A stretch of 11,002 nt of DNA from DASYYE01 sp035946955 (GTDB lineage Bacteria; Actinomycetota; Actinomycetes; Streptosporangiales; Streptosporangiaceae): the NCBI GenBank assembly GCA_035946955.1, contig DASYYE010000234.1, forward strand, positions 1 through 11,002, read 5' to 3'. Both the position numbers and the translations under genes were made by a program. Within the stretch, counting starts at the first letter, position 1; the number at the start of each line of letters is the position of its first letter. Below are positions 1-6,142 of this stretch, in pieces. Below the pieces are notes generated by a model. It did not search any database. It saw nothing but the letters and a program-made list of their open reading frames with translations, and had not been told where the DNA came from.

Positions 1-32
1 TTGATGGTCTCCGCCATCATCGCGTCGAACAT
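1..32 (-). CDS. 5' end of an unidentified protein, running off the left edge
   Basis: Only ten codons are visible, reading MFDAMMAETI from an ATG at 32 down to the window edge. The start is supported by a strong ribosome-binding site: the minus strand reads GGGAGAGGA at 38-46, five bases before the ATG. The frame stays open to the edge. The gene diverges from the small membrane protein at 218, leaving 185 bp between them for two promoters. The opening residues remind me of actinobacterial dienelactone-hydrolase-type proteins, but ten residues cannot support a family call, so this is recorded as an unidentified partial gene. Confidence 0.5.
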   Translation of the reverse strand, partial: MFDAMMAETI

Positions 33-217
33 GGCCGTCCTCTCCCAGGGGGTGCCTGCTGCGGTGTCTGCCCGTGACTCCCCCATCGTGCCAGCACCAT
101 GCCACGCCCATACGACACGGGCGGCCAAACAACCACGATGAGGTGGACCTCCCGGCTCAGATGCGTCATGCTCACGGCGAGGGTAGGTGAAGGAAAGGTC
201 TGGGTAGGGTCAGCGAT
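33..217. other. Divergent intergenic region
   Basis: This 185-bp spacer separates the minus-strand gene start at 32 from the plus-strand small membrane protein at 218. It holds the ribosome-binding site of the left gene and the TAGGGT -10 box of the right gene. A weak minus-strand reading frame crosses it but has no start signal or recognisable content. I see no other clear element. Confidence 0.5.
205..210 (+). promoter_or_regulatory. TAGGGT -10 box placed for a leaderless transcript
   Basis: TAGGGT matches the actinobacterial -10 pattern TANNNT and lies exactly seven bases before the ATG at 218. There is no purine-rich ribosome-binding site in that gap. Transcription would therefore begin at or next to the start codon. 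No convincing -35 box is visible 17-18 bases upstream. The same TAGGGT-N7-start arrangement occurs before the gene at 4627. Confidence 0.5.
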
Positions 218-433
218 ATGTCGCCGTCGGCAGCCTTGCTCGTGATCATCGTTGGGGTGGTCGGTGGTTACCTTGGCTGGCACATCCGTCACGCCAAGCA
301 GGCCAATGACGACCTAAAGGTGCACAAGCAGCGCATCCCCCGGTTCCGGAGCGTGCGCAACAACAGCGTTCTGATCACCGTCGCCGGGATCGTGATCGGC
401 CTGCTCGTGCTCCAGACCTTCTTCCACCACTAG
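218..433 (+). CDS. Small two-helix membrane protein, hypothetical
   Basis: This 71-residue protein has two hydrophobic helices, about residues 5-22 (LLVIIVGVVGGYLGW) and 50-68 (NSVLITVAGIVIGLLVLQTF). A strongly basic loop between them (KQ, KVHKQR, RFRSVR) should sit in the cytoplasm by the positive-inside rule, putting both termini outside. There is no signal peptidase motif, cysteine or recognisable domain. The start has no ribosome-binding site but a -10 box at the right distance for leaderless expression. Its TAG stop shares the palindrome CTAG with the stop of the converging WD40 gene, so the two coding regions overlap by three bases. I do not recognise the family. That it is a real gene is inferred from the membrane-protein pattern and the promoter. 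Confidence 0.65.
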   Translation: MSPSAALLVIIVGVVGGYLGWHIRHAKQANDDLKVHKQRIPRFRSVRNNSVLITVAGIVIGLLVLQTFFHH

Positions 434-3129
434 CGGGAGCGCCCCTGCGCCACGGTGGGCAGGCCGAGTTCGATGACGCTGATGCCCTCGTCGTCGCCGA
501 TCGCCAGTGACCGCCCGGCCGCGGCCAGGCACCGCACAGTGGACCTGCGCCGCAGCGCCCTCACACAGGTGCCGGAGCCCACGTCCCACAGCCGGACCGC
601 CGTCTCACCGGCGGAGGCCAGCAGGGGTGTCCCGCCTGGGACGCCCGCGAAGACCACGGCGGCGACCCAGCCTGTGTCCCCGGCCAGCGGCTGGGCCATC
701 GCGGTCCCGCTGAGCGGGTCCCACAGCCGTACCGTGCCGTCCTCGCTGCCGGATGCCAGCAGTCGCCGCCCGTGCGGGCCGGGCCCGAAGGCCAGCGAGC
801 GGACCGGTGCGCTGTGGGCTGGGATCGGCCCGCACACCGCGGCGCCGGTGTAGGGGTTCCACAGCCGGACCGTGCCGTCTTCGCCACCGGAGGCCAGCAC
901 GAGGCGGCCGTCCGGGACCGCGCCGAACGCCACCGCGCCGACCCAGCCGGTGTGCCCGGCCAGCCATGGGCCCACTGTGGCGCATGTGAGCGGTTCCCAC
1001 ACCCGCACTTCGCCGTCGTCGCCAGCGGACGCCAGCAGGAGCTGCCCGGCGCTGCCGGTGCCGAACGCGACTGTGTTGAGTGGGCTGCCGTTCCCGATGA
1101 GGGGCTTGCCCGCAGGCTCACCGTCCGGCGTCCACAGCCGGACCGTGCCGTCACGGCTGGCCGAGGCCAGCAGCGGCCCGGCGTGGGTGGTGGCGACCGC
1201 GAGCGCGGCGATGGTGTCTTTGTGCCCTGCCAGCGACCGGGTGCTGGCCGGCTCGCCCGTGAGGTCTGTGACCCGCACCATGTAGTCGTCGCTGGCCCAG
1301 GCCAGTAGTTCGCCGTCCCCGGCGGCGGTGAAGGCGACCGCGGTCACCGGGCCCTGGCCCGGGTGGGGCGGCGGGCTGGTCTCGGGGGCCATGAGGGGGT
1401 CCCAGACCTTGACGCTCTGGTCCCAGGCGGATGATGCGAACAGCGGCCATCCCCCGGAGCCAGCCACGGCTGCCCCCCACAGGAGGATGCCGTTGTGGCC
1501 GGCCAGTGGCCAGTGGGCGGGCGGCCCCGTGAACGGGCTCCACACCCGCAGCGTGTAGTCCTCGTGGCCGGAGATGAAGAGCAGCCGCCCGTCCGGGTCG
1601 GCACCCACGTCCAGGCAGGCCGCTGGCCCCGCCTGGAGGTCCGCTGGCGGGCTGGCCAGGGTCTGGGTCAGCGGGTCCCACGTCCGCAGGGTGCCGTCGC
1701 GGCTGACGGAGGCCAGCAGCAGCCGGCCGTCAGGGCTGGTGAAGAACACGACCTGGGTGGTGTTGCCGGTGTGGCCGGTCAGTGGCTCGCCGAGCGCGGC
1801 GCCCGTCATCGGGTCCCACAGCCGCACTGTGCGGTCGCGGCTGGCGGAGGCCAGCAGCAGCCGGCCTTGCGGGGTGGTGCCAAAGGCGACCGAGCAGATC
1901 TGGTCGGTGTGGCCGGTCAGTGGCTCGCCGAGCGCGGCGCCGGTGAGCGGGTCCCACAGCCGCACGGTCCGGTCGAGGCTCGAGGAGGCCAGCAGCAGCC
2001 GGCCGTCCCCGGAGGTGGCGAATGCCAGCGACCACACCATGTCCGTATGGCCGGTCAGCGGCTCGCCGAACGGTGCGCCGGTGAGCGGGTCCCACAACCG
2101 GACAGTGGCGTCATCACCGCCGGAGGCCAGCAGCAGCCGGCCGTCGGCGCAACGGCCGAATGCCACGTTGACGACGGCCATCTGGTGTCCGGTCAGCGGC
2201 TCGCCGAACGGGACGCCGGTGAGCGGGTCCCACAGCCGCACAGTGGCGTCGTCTCCGGCCACCGCGAGGAGCAGCCGCCCGCCGGGGGCCACCCCGAACG
2301 CCACGCCGTTCACGGGCCCGGTGGTGATCGTGAGCAGGGCCTCGTCGCGGCGTGCCGCGGTGAAGCGAGTCCGGTAGGCGGGGGTGGTCCCGGGGACCTC
2401 GCCGACGGCACCCGGGACCCTCAGGGCGCAGACGGCCTCGGCCAGGTAGGCGGCATTGGCTTGGGCGTCTGTGCCGAGCAGTTGGCGTACCCGCTGGTAG
2501 ACCCGCCCCACATCCCGCAGTGGTGAGCCGGGGAAGAACATCAGCGGCCCGAGGACGGCAGGGTCGGCGGTGGCCAGGAAGCCCGCGTCCAGGACCAGGG
2601 AAGCCAGCGAGTCCGCCCCGGCGGCAGCGGCGTGCCCGGCCAGGTAGGCGCGGACATAAGGGGGGGCCGCCGCCCAGTCCCGGCCTGCCGCGTTCGAGGG
2701 CACCAGGCCGAGCAGGGTACTGGTGATCGCCCGCTCGGCCTGGGCGGGGCTTTCCTGCGCGGCATCCTGCGGGCGGAGGTGGTCCGTGAGCCGCTGGTCG
2801 GCCAGCCGGTACACCACGGCGCCGCCCGGGCCGGTGGACTCGGCCACCCAGCTCTTCGCCTTGCGCAGCAGCAGCCGCAGGTCCTGGCCGGTGGACGACA
2901 CGTCAGCTGGCTGTCCGCCCGCCTCGGTGAGTGCCCGCGCCATGGAAACCCAGACGGCATCCGCTGGCAGGCCGGGCCCGCGGCCCCAGGCGAGCGCCGT
3001 CAGCAGGAGCCGCGCGTGCGGGATGCGTTCCGCCAGCCGGGCCAGGTCTGCGTCCCACCCGTCGGTCTCCCCGCTGGTGGGTGGTCTGGGGCGGTTACGG
3101 CCCCACAGCAAACCTGGCAAGTGCCTCAC
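430..3129 (-). CDS. WD40 double-propeller protein with a truncated STAND-ATPase N-terminus
   Basis: The C-terminal two thirds hold 14 WD40 blades about 45-46 residues apart. Thirteen are clear, ending in variants of TVRLWDPLTG, and the last is degenerate. Fourteen suits two seven-bladed propellers, a scaffold for protein contacts. The first ~155 residues (ADLARLAERIPHARLLLTAL, GPGLPADAVW, VVYRLADQRLTDHLR, RAYLAGH, DAGFLATADP) match the winged-helix and linker part that follows the NTPase in actinomycete ATPase-WD40 proteins. No P-loop, Walker B or protease/caspase domain is present here or upstream. I chose GTG at 3129 because GGAGGG lies six bases before it. An in-frame ATG at 3171 (913 residues) has no ribosome-binding site. 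The protein is either a functional ATPase-less scaffold or a 5'-truncated relic that is still fully open. The frame converges on the small membrane protein, with interlocked stops. Confidence 0.85.
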   Translation of the reverse strand: MRHLPGLLWGRNRPRPPTSGETDGWDADLARLAERIPHARLLLTALAWGRGPGLPADAVWVSMARALTEAGGQPADVSSTGQDLRLLLRKAKSWVAESTGPGGAVVYRLADQRLTDHLRPQDAAQESPAQAERAITSTLLGLVPSNAAGRDWAAAPPYVRAYLAGHAAAAGADSLASLVLDAGFLATADPAVLGPLMFFPGSPLRDVGRVYQRVRQLLGTDAQANAAYLAEAVCALRVPGAVGEVPGTTPAYRTRFTAARRDEALLTITTGPVNGVAFGVAPGGRLLLAVAGDDATVRLWDPLTGVPFGEPLTGHQMAVVNVAFGRCADGRLLLASGGDDATVRLWDPLTGAPFGEPLTGHTDMVWSLAFATSGDGRLLLASSSLDRTVRLWDPLTGAALGEPLTGHTDQICSVAFGTTPQGRLLLASASRDRTVRLWDPMTGAALGEPLTGHTGNTTQVVFFTSPDGRLLLASVSRDGTLRTWDPLTQTLASPPADLQAGPAACLDVGADPDGRLLFISGHEDYTLRVWSPFTGPPAHWPLAGHNGILLWGAAVAGSGGWPLFASSAWDQSVKVWDPLMAPETSPPPHPGQGPVTAVAFTAAGDGELLAWASDDYMVRVTDLTGEPASTRSLAGHKDTIAALAVATTHAGPLLASASRDGTVRLWTPDGEPAGKPLIGNGSPLNTVAFGTGSAGQLLLASAGDDGEVRVWEPLTCATVGPWLAGHTGWVGAVAFGAVPDGRLVLASGGEDGTVRLWNPYTGAAVCGPIPAHSAPVRSLAFGPGPHGRRLLASGSEDGTVRLWDPLSGTAMAQPLAGDTGWVAAVVFAGVPGGTPLLASAGETAVRLWDVGSGTCVRALRRRSTVRCLAAAGRSLAIGDDEGISVIELGLPTVAQGRSR
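463..2328 (-). repeat. Fourteen tandem WD40 repeats, period 135-138 bp
   Basis: The coding repeat unit is about 46 codons. The first four blades are nearly identical in their WDPLTG, GEPLTGH and GRLLLAS segments. At DNA level a 37-bp block is identical at 1767-1803 and 1905-1941, offset by exactly 138 bp, one full blade. Later blades are more diverged. Such homogeneity suggests recent blade duplication or gene conversion, and makes the region prone to change in repeat number and to misassembly. Confidence 0.85.
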
Positions 3130-3382
3130 GCCATGCCCTCCACGTAAGCACCCCAGGTCGCTCCATCCCATAGTGGCACTAGCCGCGGCGCTGTACAGGG
3201 AGGTCCCGGGCGGCAGGGCGTGCGGAAGCGCTGGCCATGGGGTGCCTGGTGCTAGTGGTTCAAACCGTAACTAAAGGGGATGATTCTTTGCCTCACCATC
3301 GCCGGGCCAGCGCTAAGGAGCCGCCGCCGAAGTCGGCCACATGAACCGCCCGCCAGGTCACGACCACACGACCACACGCCTC

Positions 3383-3396
3383 TTGCTGTTATCAGC
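3383..3396 (+). repeat. 14-bp motif shared with 9103-9116
   Basis: TTGCTGTTATCAGC occurs here and again, in the same orientation, after the TetR gene at 9103-9116. Its last 12 bases can form a small stem-loop (GCTG, loop TTAT, CAGC). Both copies are intergenic. A chance match of this length is possible in 11 kb, so this is recorded as a candidate only. Confidence 0.3.
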
Positions 3397-3537
3397 ATTG
3401 GCGGCGCCGCTGTGGTGCCATGCGTCATGGGCTGGCGGCCGCAGCCAGCAGAGGCTCCCACCACCACTGTCCAGCCTTGTCCCATTAGTGACCAAAACGC
3501 CATTATTTCGGCTGTTTACGGCAACCCGGGCCATGGG

Positions 3538-3543
3538 TACCGT
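3538..3543 (+). promoter_or_regulatory. TACCGT -10-like box before the oxidase start
   Basis: TACCGT fits TANNNT and sits six bases before the GTG at 3550, where no ribosome-binding site is visible. This is consistent with a leaderless transcript. It is weaker than the TAGGGT boxes at 205 and 4614, and no clear -35 box is seen. Confidence 0.35.
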
Positions 3544-3549
3544 CGTTGA

Positions 3550-4596
3550 GTGGCGAGCAGTGGGTGCGATGTGCTGGTGGTCGGTGCCGGCGTATCAGGG
3601 CTCACCACGGGGGTGTGCCTGGCCGAGGGCGGGCGTGACGTCACCATCATGGCGGAACGGCCGCCGAGCGAGACGACCTCGTCGGTCGCGGGGGCACTGT
3701 GGGGCCCCCACCTGGTGGAGACCAGCGAACGGGTCGCCCGTTGGGCCCGCGAGACCCTCGGCGTGTTCGGCCAGCTCGCCACCGACGAAGCCACCGGCGT
3801 GCGCATCGTCACCGGGGTCGAGGCCACCCGCGCGGCGGAACGCTCTCCCCCGGGCCCGGCCTGGCTCACCGGCATCGCCAGGTTCCGCCGCTGCCGCCCC
3901 GCTGACCTGCCCCCCGGGTTCGCGCGCGGCTGGCGTTACACCGCTCCCCTGGTCCACATGCCCACCTACCTGGACTACCTGGCGGCCAGGTTCGAGGCGG
4001 CGGGCGGGCGGATGGACAGCGGCAAGGCCACCTCCCTGCCCGGTGCCGCGCACGACTACGGCGCCAGCACGGTCGTGAACTGCACCGGCGCCGGGGCACA
4101 CGACCTCGTGCCCGACCCGGCGCTGTTCCCCGTGCGCGGCCAGGTGGTCGTCGCCGACAACCCGGGGCTCACCGACTTCTTCGTCGGGCTCGGGGATGAG
4201 CACCCCGACAGCCTGGTCTATGTGTTCCCGCACTCCAGCGGGACGGTCGTGCTCGGTGGCACCGAGCAGCCAGGGGACTGGAACCTGGCCCCCTCCCCCG
4301 CCCAGGCCAGGCGCATCCTGCGTGCCTGCGTGGCAGCCGAGCCGCGGCTGGCCGGTGTGCGTGTGCTTGCCCACCAGGTGGGCCTGCGGCCCTGCCGCCC
4401 GCGGGTCCGGCTGGAAGCCGAGCCCGGCCAGGCCAATGGTTCCGCCAACGGCAGCGGCGGCAGCGCTGGCCAGCCCCCCACCCCGCAGCACCCACTGGTC
4501 GTCCACAACTACGGCCACGGCGGCGCCGGGGTCACCCTGTCGTGGGGCTGTGCGCGGGAGGCCGCCCGCGTGGTTTCGAGCGGGCTCCACTGCTAG
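3550..4596 (+). CDS. D-amino-acid oxidase family FAD-dependent oxidoreductase
   Basis: The 348-residue protein is the usual length for the family that oxidises D-amino acids to 2-oxo acids, ammonia and H2O2. The N-terminus has a Rossmann FAD motif, GAGVSG at 12-17, with E36 at the ribose position. TTSSVAGALWGP (42-53) is the typical second FAD segment. The C-terminus has VVHNYGHGGAGVTLSWGCA, which fits the PROSITE D-amino-acid-oxidase signature. LRPCRPRVRLE (279-289) supplies the expected substrate-carboxylate arginine, probably R283. Y224 in VYVFP fits an active-site tyrosine. Between RLE and HNYG lies a Gly/Ser/Asn-rich insert of about 27 residues, longer than usual and probably a surface loop. 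There is no signal peptide, so it is cytoplasmic. The GTG start sits directly before the FAD strand. Whether it prefers neutral or acidic D-amino acids cannot be read from the sequence. Confidence 0.9.
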   Translation: MASSGCDVLVVGAGVSGLTTGVCLAEGGRDVTIMAERPPSETTSSVAGALWGPHLVETSERVARWARETLGVFGQLATDEATGVRIVTGVEATRAAERSPPGPAWLTGIARFRRCRPADLPPGFARGWRYTAPLVHMPTYLDYLAARFEAAGGRMDSGKATSLPGAAHDYGASTVVNCTGAGAHDLVPDPALFPVRGQVVVADNPGLTDFFVGLGDEHPDSLVYVFPHSSGTVVLGGTEQPGDWNLAPSPAQARRILRACVAAEPRLAGVRVLAHQVGLRPCRPRVRLEAEPGQANGSANGSGGSAGQPPTPQHPLVVHNYGHGGAGVTLSWGCAREAARVVSSGLHC

Positions 4597-4613
4597 GCGA
4601 GCCCGCACCCTCG

Positions 4614-4619
4614 TAGGGT
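4614..4619 (+). promoter_or_regulatory. TAGGGT -10 box placed for a leaderless transcript
   Basis: TAGGGT lies exactly seven bases before the GTG at 4627, in the 30-bp gap after the oxidase stop codon. The arrangement is the same as at 205-210. Its AGGG could alternatively serve as a weak ribosome-binding site eight bases from the start, so read-through translation of an oxidase transcript is also possible. No good -35 box is visible. Confidence 0.5.
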
Positions 4620-4626
4620 GTGAGGC

Positions 4627-5565
4627 GTGAAGGTCGGCTTCGGCGCACCGGTCTCCGGTGTATGGGCGAGTCCTGAGAACCTCGCCAGTGTCGCCCGCCG
4701 CGCGGAAGCGGCCGGGTACTCCTCGCTGTGGACGTTCCAGCGGCTGCTCGTCCCCGAGGGCGCCGCGATGGACCCGGTGTACCACAGCGTCCTCGACCCC
4801 ATGGTGGCGCTCGGCTTCGCCGCGGCCGTGACCTCCCGCATCAGGCTGGGTGTCGCGGTGGTGAACATGCCGTTCGTGTCGCCGGTGGTCCTGGCCAAGC
4901 AGGCCGCGACCGTGGATGTGCTGTCACAGGGACGGCTGGACCTGGGCCTTGGGCTCGGCTGGATGCCGGAGGAGTTCACCGCGGCCGGCGCCGCCATGGC
5001 CGGCCGGGGTGCGGCCACCACCGAGTACATCGAGGTGATGCGAAGGCTGTGGGCCGGTGGCGTGGCCCAGTTCCATGGCCGCTCCTACACGGTGCCCCCA
5101 GCCCGGATGGCGCCCACTCCCCGCCAGCGGCCCCACGGGTCGCCACCGGGCCCGCCGATCCTGCTCGGCGGGTCGGCCCGGCCCGCCCTGGAACGGGTGG
5201 GGCGGCTGGCGGACGGCTGGGTCACCTCCAGCCGCGCCGACCTGTCGCGCATCAGCGAGCAGGTCGACGTGGTCCGGGGGGCGGCGGAGCAGGCGGGCCG
5301 CGACCCCGGCCTTCTGCGGGTCATCTGCCGGGGGGTGGTCAGGCTGGGCACGCCCGTGCGGCTCGCCGAGGGCGGCGGCCGGGTGCTGCTGTCCGGCTCG
5401 CTGGCTGACATCCGTGCGGACACACAGTGGCTCGCCACCCAGGGCGTGACCGAGGTCTTCTACGACCTCAACTGGGACCCGCTGGTGGGGGCTCCCGGCG
5501 CTGACCCGGCTGGCGCGGCGGCCCGGGCAGACGAGGTACTGGATGGTCTCGCCCCTGGTGGCTGA
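4627..5565 (+). CDS. Luciferase-like (LLM class) flavin oxidoreductase, probably F420-dependent
   Basis: This 312-residue protein belongs to the bacterial luciferase-like TIM-barrel superfamily. Visible landmarks are the first strand (KVGFGAPVSG), the helix AESLAxxARRAEAAGYSSLW-like segment at 18-35, RIRLGVAVVNMPFVSPVVLAK (71-91), the family hallmark GRLDLGLGLGWMPEEF (102-117), and the late PPILLGG and RVGRLADGWV segments. In actinomycetes most relatives of this length with the TIGR03619-like pattern use reduced F420 instead of FMN. That cofactor assignment is inferred from family membership. The substrate is unknown. The GTG start follows the oxidase stop by 30 bp and has its own -10 box, so it may be transcribed alone or together with the oxidase. 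A proline/arginine-rich insert lies at about 158-175. No membrane segment is present. Confidence 0.88.
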   Translation: MKVGFGAPVSGVWASPENLASVARRAEAAGYSSLWTFQRLLVPEGAAMDPVYHSVLDPMVALGFAAAVTSRIRLGVAVVNMPFVSPVVLAKQAATVDVLSQGRLDLGLGLGWMPEEFTAAGAAMAGRGAATTEYIEVMRRLWAGGVAQFHGRSYTVPPARMAPTPRQRPHGSPPGPPILLGGSARPALERVGRLADGWVTSSRADLSRISEQVDVVRGAAEQAGRDPGLLRVICRGVVRLGTPVRLAEGGGRVLLSGSLADIRADTQWLATQGVTEVFYDLNWDPLVGAPGADPAGAAARADEVLDGLAPGG

Positions 5566-5599
5566 TACGGCCAGCGACCGGGTAGGAAGGCATCAGGCA

Positions 5600-5648
5600 G
5601 GCCGGTGTCGCTGCACAATGGGCAGGCGTGTGGGAGGGCACACCGGCC
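5600..5648 (+). other. Long-arm inverted repeat between the LLM and PRC-barrel genes
   Basis: GGCCGGTGT (5600-5608) and ACACCGGCC (5640-5648) are perfect 9-bp arms around a 31-base loop. The loop contains a further short CACA/TGTG pairing. The element starts 34 bases after the LLM stop and ends eight bases before the PRC-barrel gene's ribosome-binding site. It could act as a terminator of the upstream transcript, a processing site or an operator. No U-tract follows. Confidence 0.4.
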
Positions 5649-5674
5649 GGCTTATCGGGAGGAGATGGGTCCGC

Positions 5675-6028
5675 ATGGACACCGAGACGGCCGTTTCCTA
5701 TCAAGCCGCTGTGCCGGGCACGCCCGTGCTGACCCGGTCCGGCACTGAGATCGGGACTTTGGAGCACGTGCTCGAAGTGCCAGCGCTGGACCTCTTCGAC
5801 GGGATCGTCGTCGCCACCGACTGGGGCCTGCGTTTCATCGACGCCGACCAGGTGGAGCTGATCACCGTCCGCCACATCCGCTGCGCCCTCGATGACGAGC
5901 AAGCGGCCCACCTGCCCCCGCCAGACGGCGCCCCGGTCTACCGGGTGAGCGCGCTGGACGAAATCGGGGACTCCCTCCACGAGCGCCTGGGTAGGATGTT
6001 CCGCCGTCCCCACTGGACAAAAGAGTAG
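5675..6028 (+). CDS. PRC-barrel-like domain protein
   Basis: With the ATG at 5675 the product is 117 residues. GGGAGGAG at 5657-5664, ten bases upstream, decides this start; the frame extends further upstream to 5543, but that part overlaps the LLM gene end and lacks a ribosome-binding site. The small beta-barrel pattern is seen in PVLTRSGTEIGTLEHVLEVP, then LDLFDGIVVATDWGLRFIDA and DQVELITVRHI, typical of actinobacterial PRC-barrel proteins. These are cytoplasmic and often of unknown function; relatives bind RNA, ribosome assembly factors or photosynthetic complexes. A basic, aromatic C-terminus (GRMFRRPHWTKE) follows. It is separated by stem-loops from both neighbours, so it is probably its own transcription unit. 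Confidence 0.8.
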   Translation: MDTETAVSYQAAVPGTPVLTRSGTEIGTLEHVLEVPALDLFDGIVVATDWGLRFIDADQVELITVRHIRCALDDEQAAHLPPPDGAPVYRVSALDEIGDSLHERLGRMFRRPHWTKE

Positions 6029-6062
6029 GGACGGGCAGCCCGGGCAGTAGTTCCCCGGGTAT

Positions 6063-6080
6063 CAGGGGGGTTCCCCCCTG
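6063..6080 (+). terminator. G/C hairpin after the PRC-barrel gene
   Basis: CAGGGGGG (6063-6070) and CCCCCCTG (6073-6080) form a perfect 8-bp stem with a tight TT turn, 34 bases after the stop codon. A second weaker pairing of CCCGGG boxes precedes it. There is no U-run, which is common for actinobacterial hairpin terminators. Function as a terminator is inferred from position and stability. Confidence 0.5.
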
Positions 6081-6142
6081 TGCGGTTGGACAGCGCCGCC
6101 GCATGGCCCCCTTGCCATTCTCATCTGGCAGGAAGGAACCCC

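Larger units (their letters stand above)
3130..3549. other. Intergenic region between the WD40 and oxidase genes, no convincing gene
   Basis: This stretch separates two divergently transcribed genes. Short open frames on both strands have no coding character. In particular the minus strand upstream of the WD40 start carries no trace of the missing ATPase domain. Visible elements are the WD40 gene's GGAGGG ribosome-binding site (3136-3141), the palindrome GGTTCAAACC (3257-3266), an 8-bp tandem repeat ACGACCAC from 3360, the palindrome GCGGCGCCGC (3401-3410), and a stem-loop GCTGGC/GCCAGC at 3431-3449. GC content falls in places, as expected for promoters. Confidence 0.5.

Noticed and set aside
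1495..2526. Long plus-strand open frames (up to 343 codons) across the WD40 gene
   Set aside because: They are antisense shadows produced by high GC and the repeat structure; the translations are repetitive Arg/Gly/Pro/Val sequence with no domain, while the minus frame encodes unmistakable WD40 blades.
3251..3275. GGTTCAAACC looked like the T-arm of a tRNA
   Set aside because: The T-stem does not pair as required and no acceptor, D or anticodon arm can be drawn around it; kept only as a small palindrome.
3360..3378. ACGACCAC tandem copies as a possible origin or CRISPR-like array
   Set aside because: Only two full 8-bp units, no spacers and no associated genes.
3172..3549. Search for the missing ATPase domain of the WD40 protein as a frameshifted remnant
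   Set aside because: No P-loop, Walker B or related sequence in any minus-strand frame of this stretch.
3595..4785. 396-codon minus-strand frame over the oxidase gene
   Set aside because: It is antisense to a gene with clear FAD motifs and runs into the next gene; no recognisable protein features.
5543..5674. Upstream extension of the PRC-barrel gene
   Set aside because: Overlaps the LLM gene end, crosses a large stem-loop and lacks a ribosome-binding site; GGGAGGAG supports the ATG at 5675.
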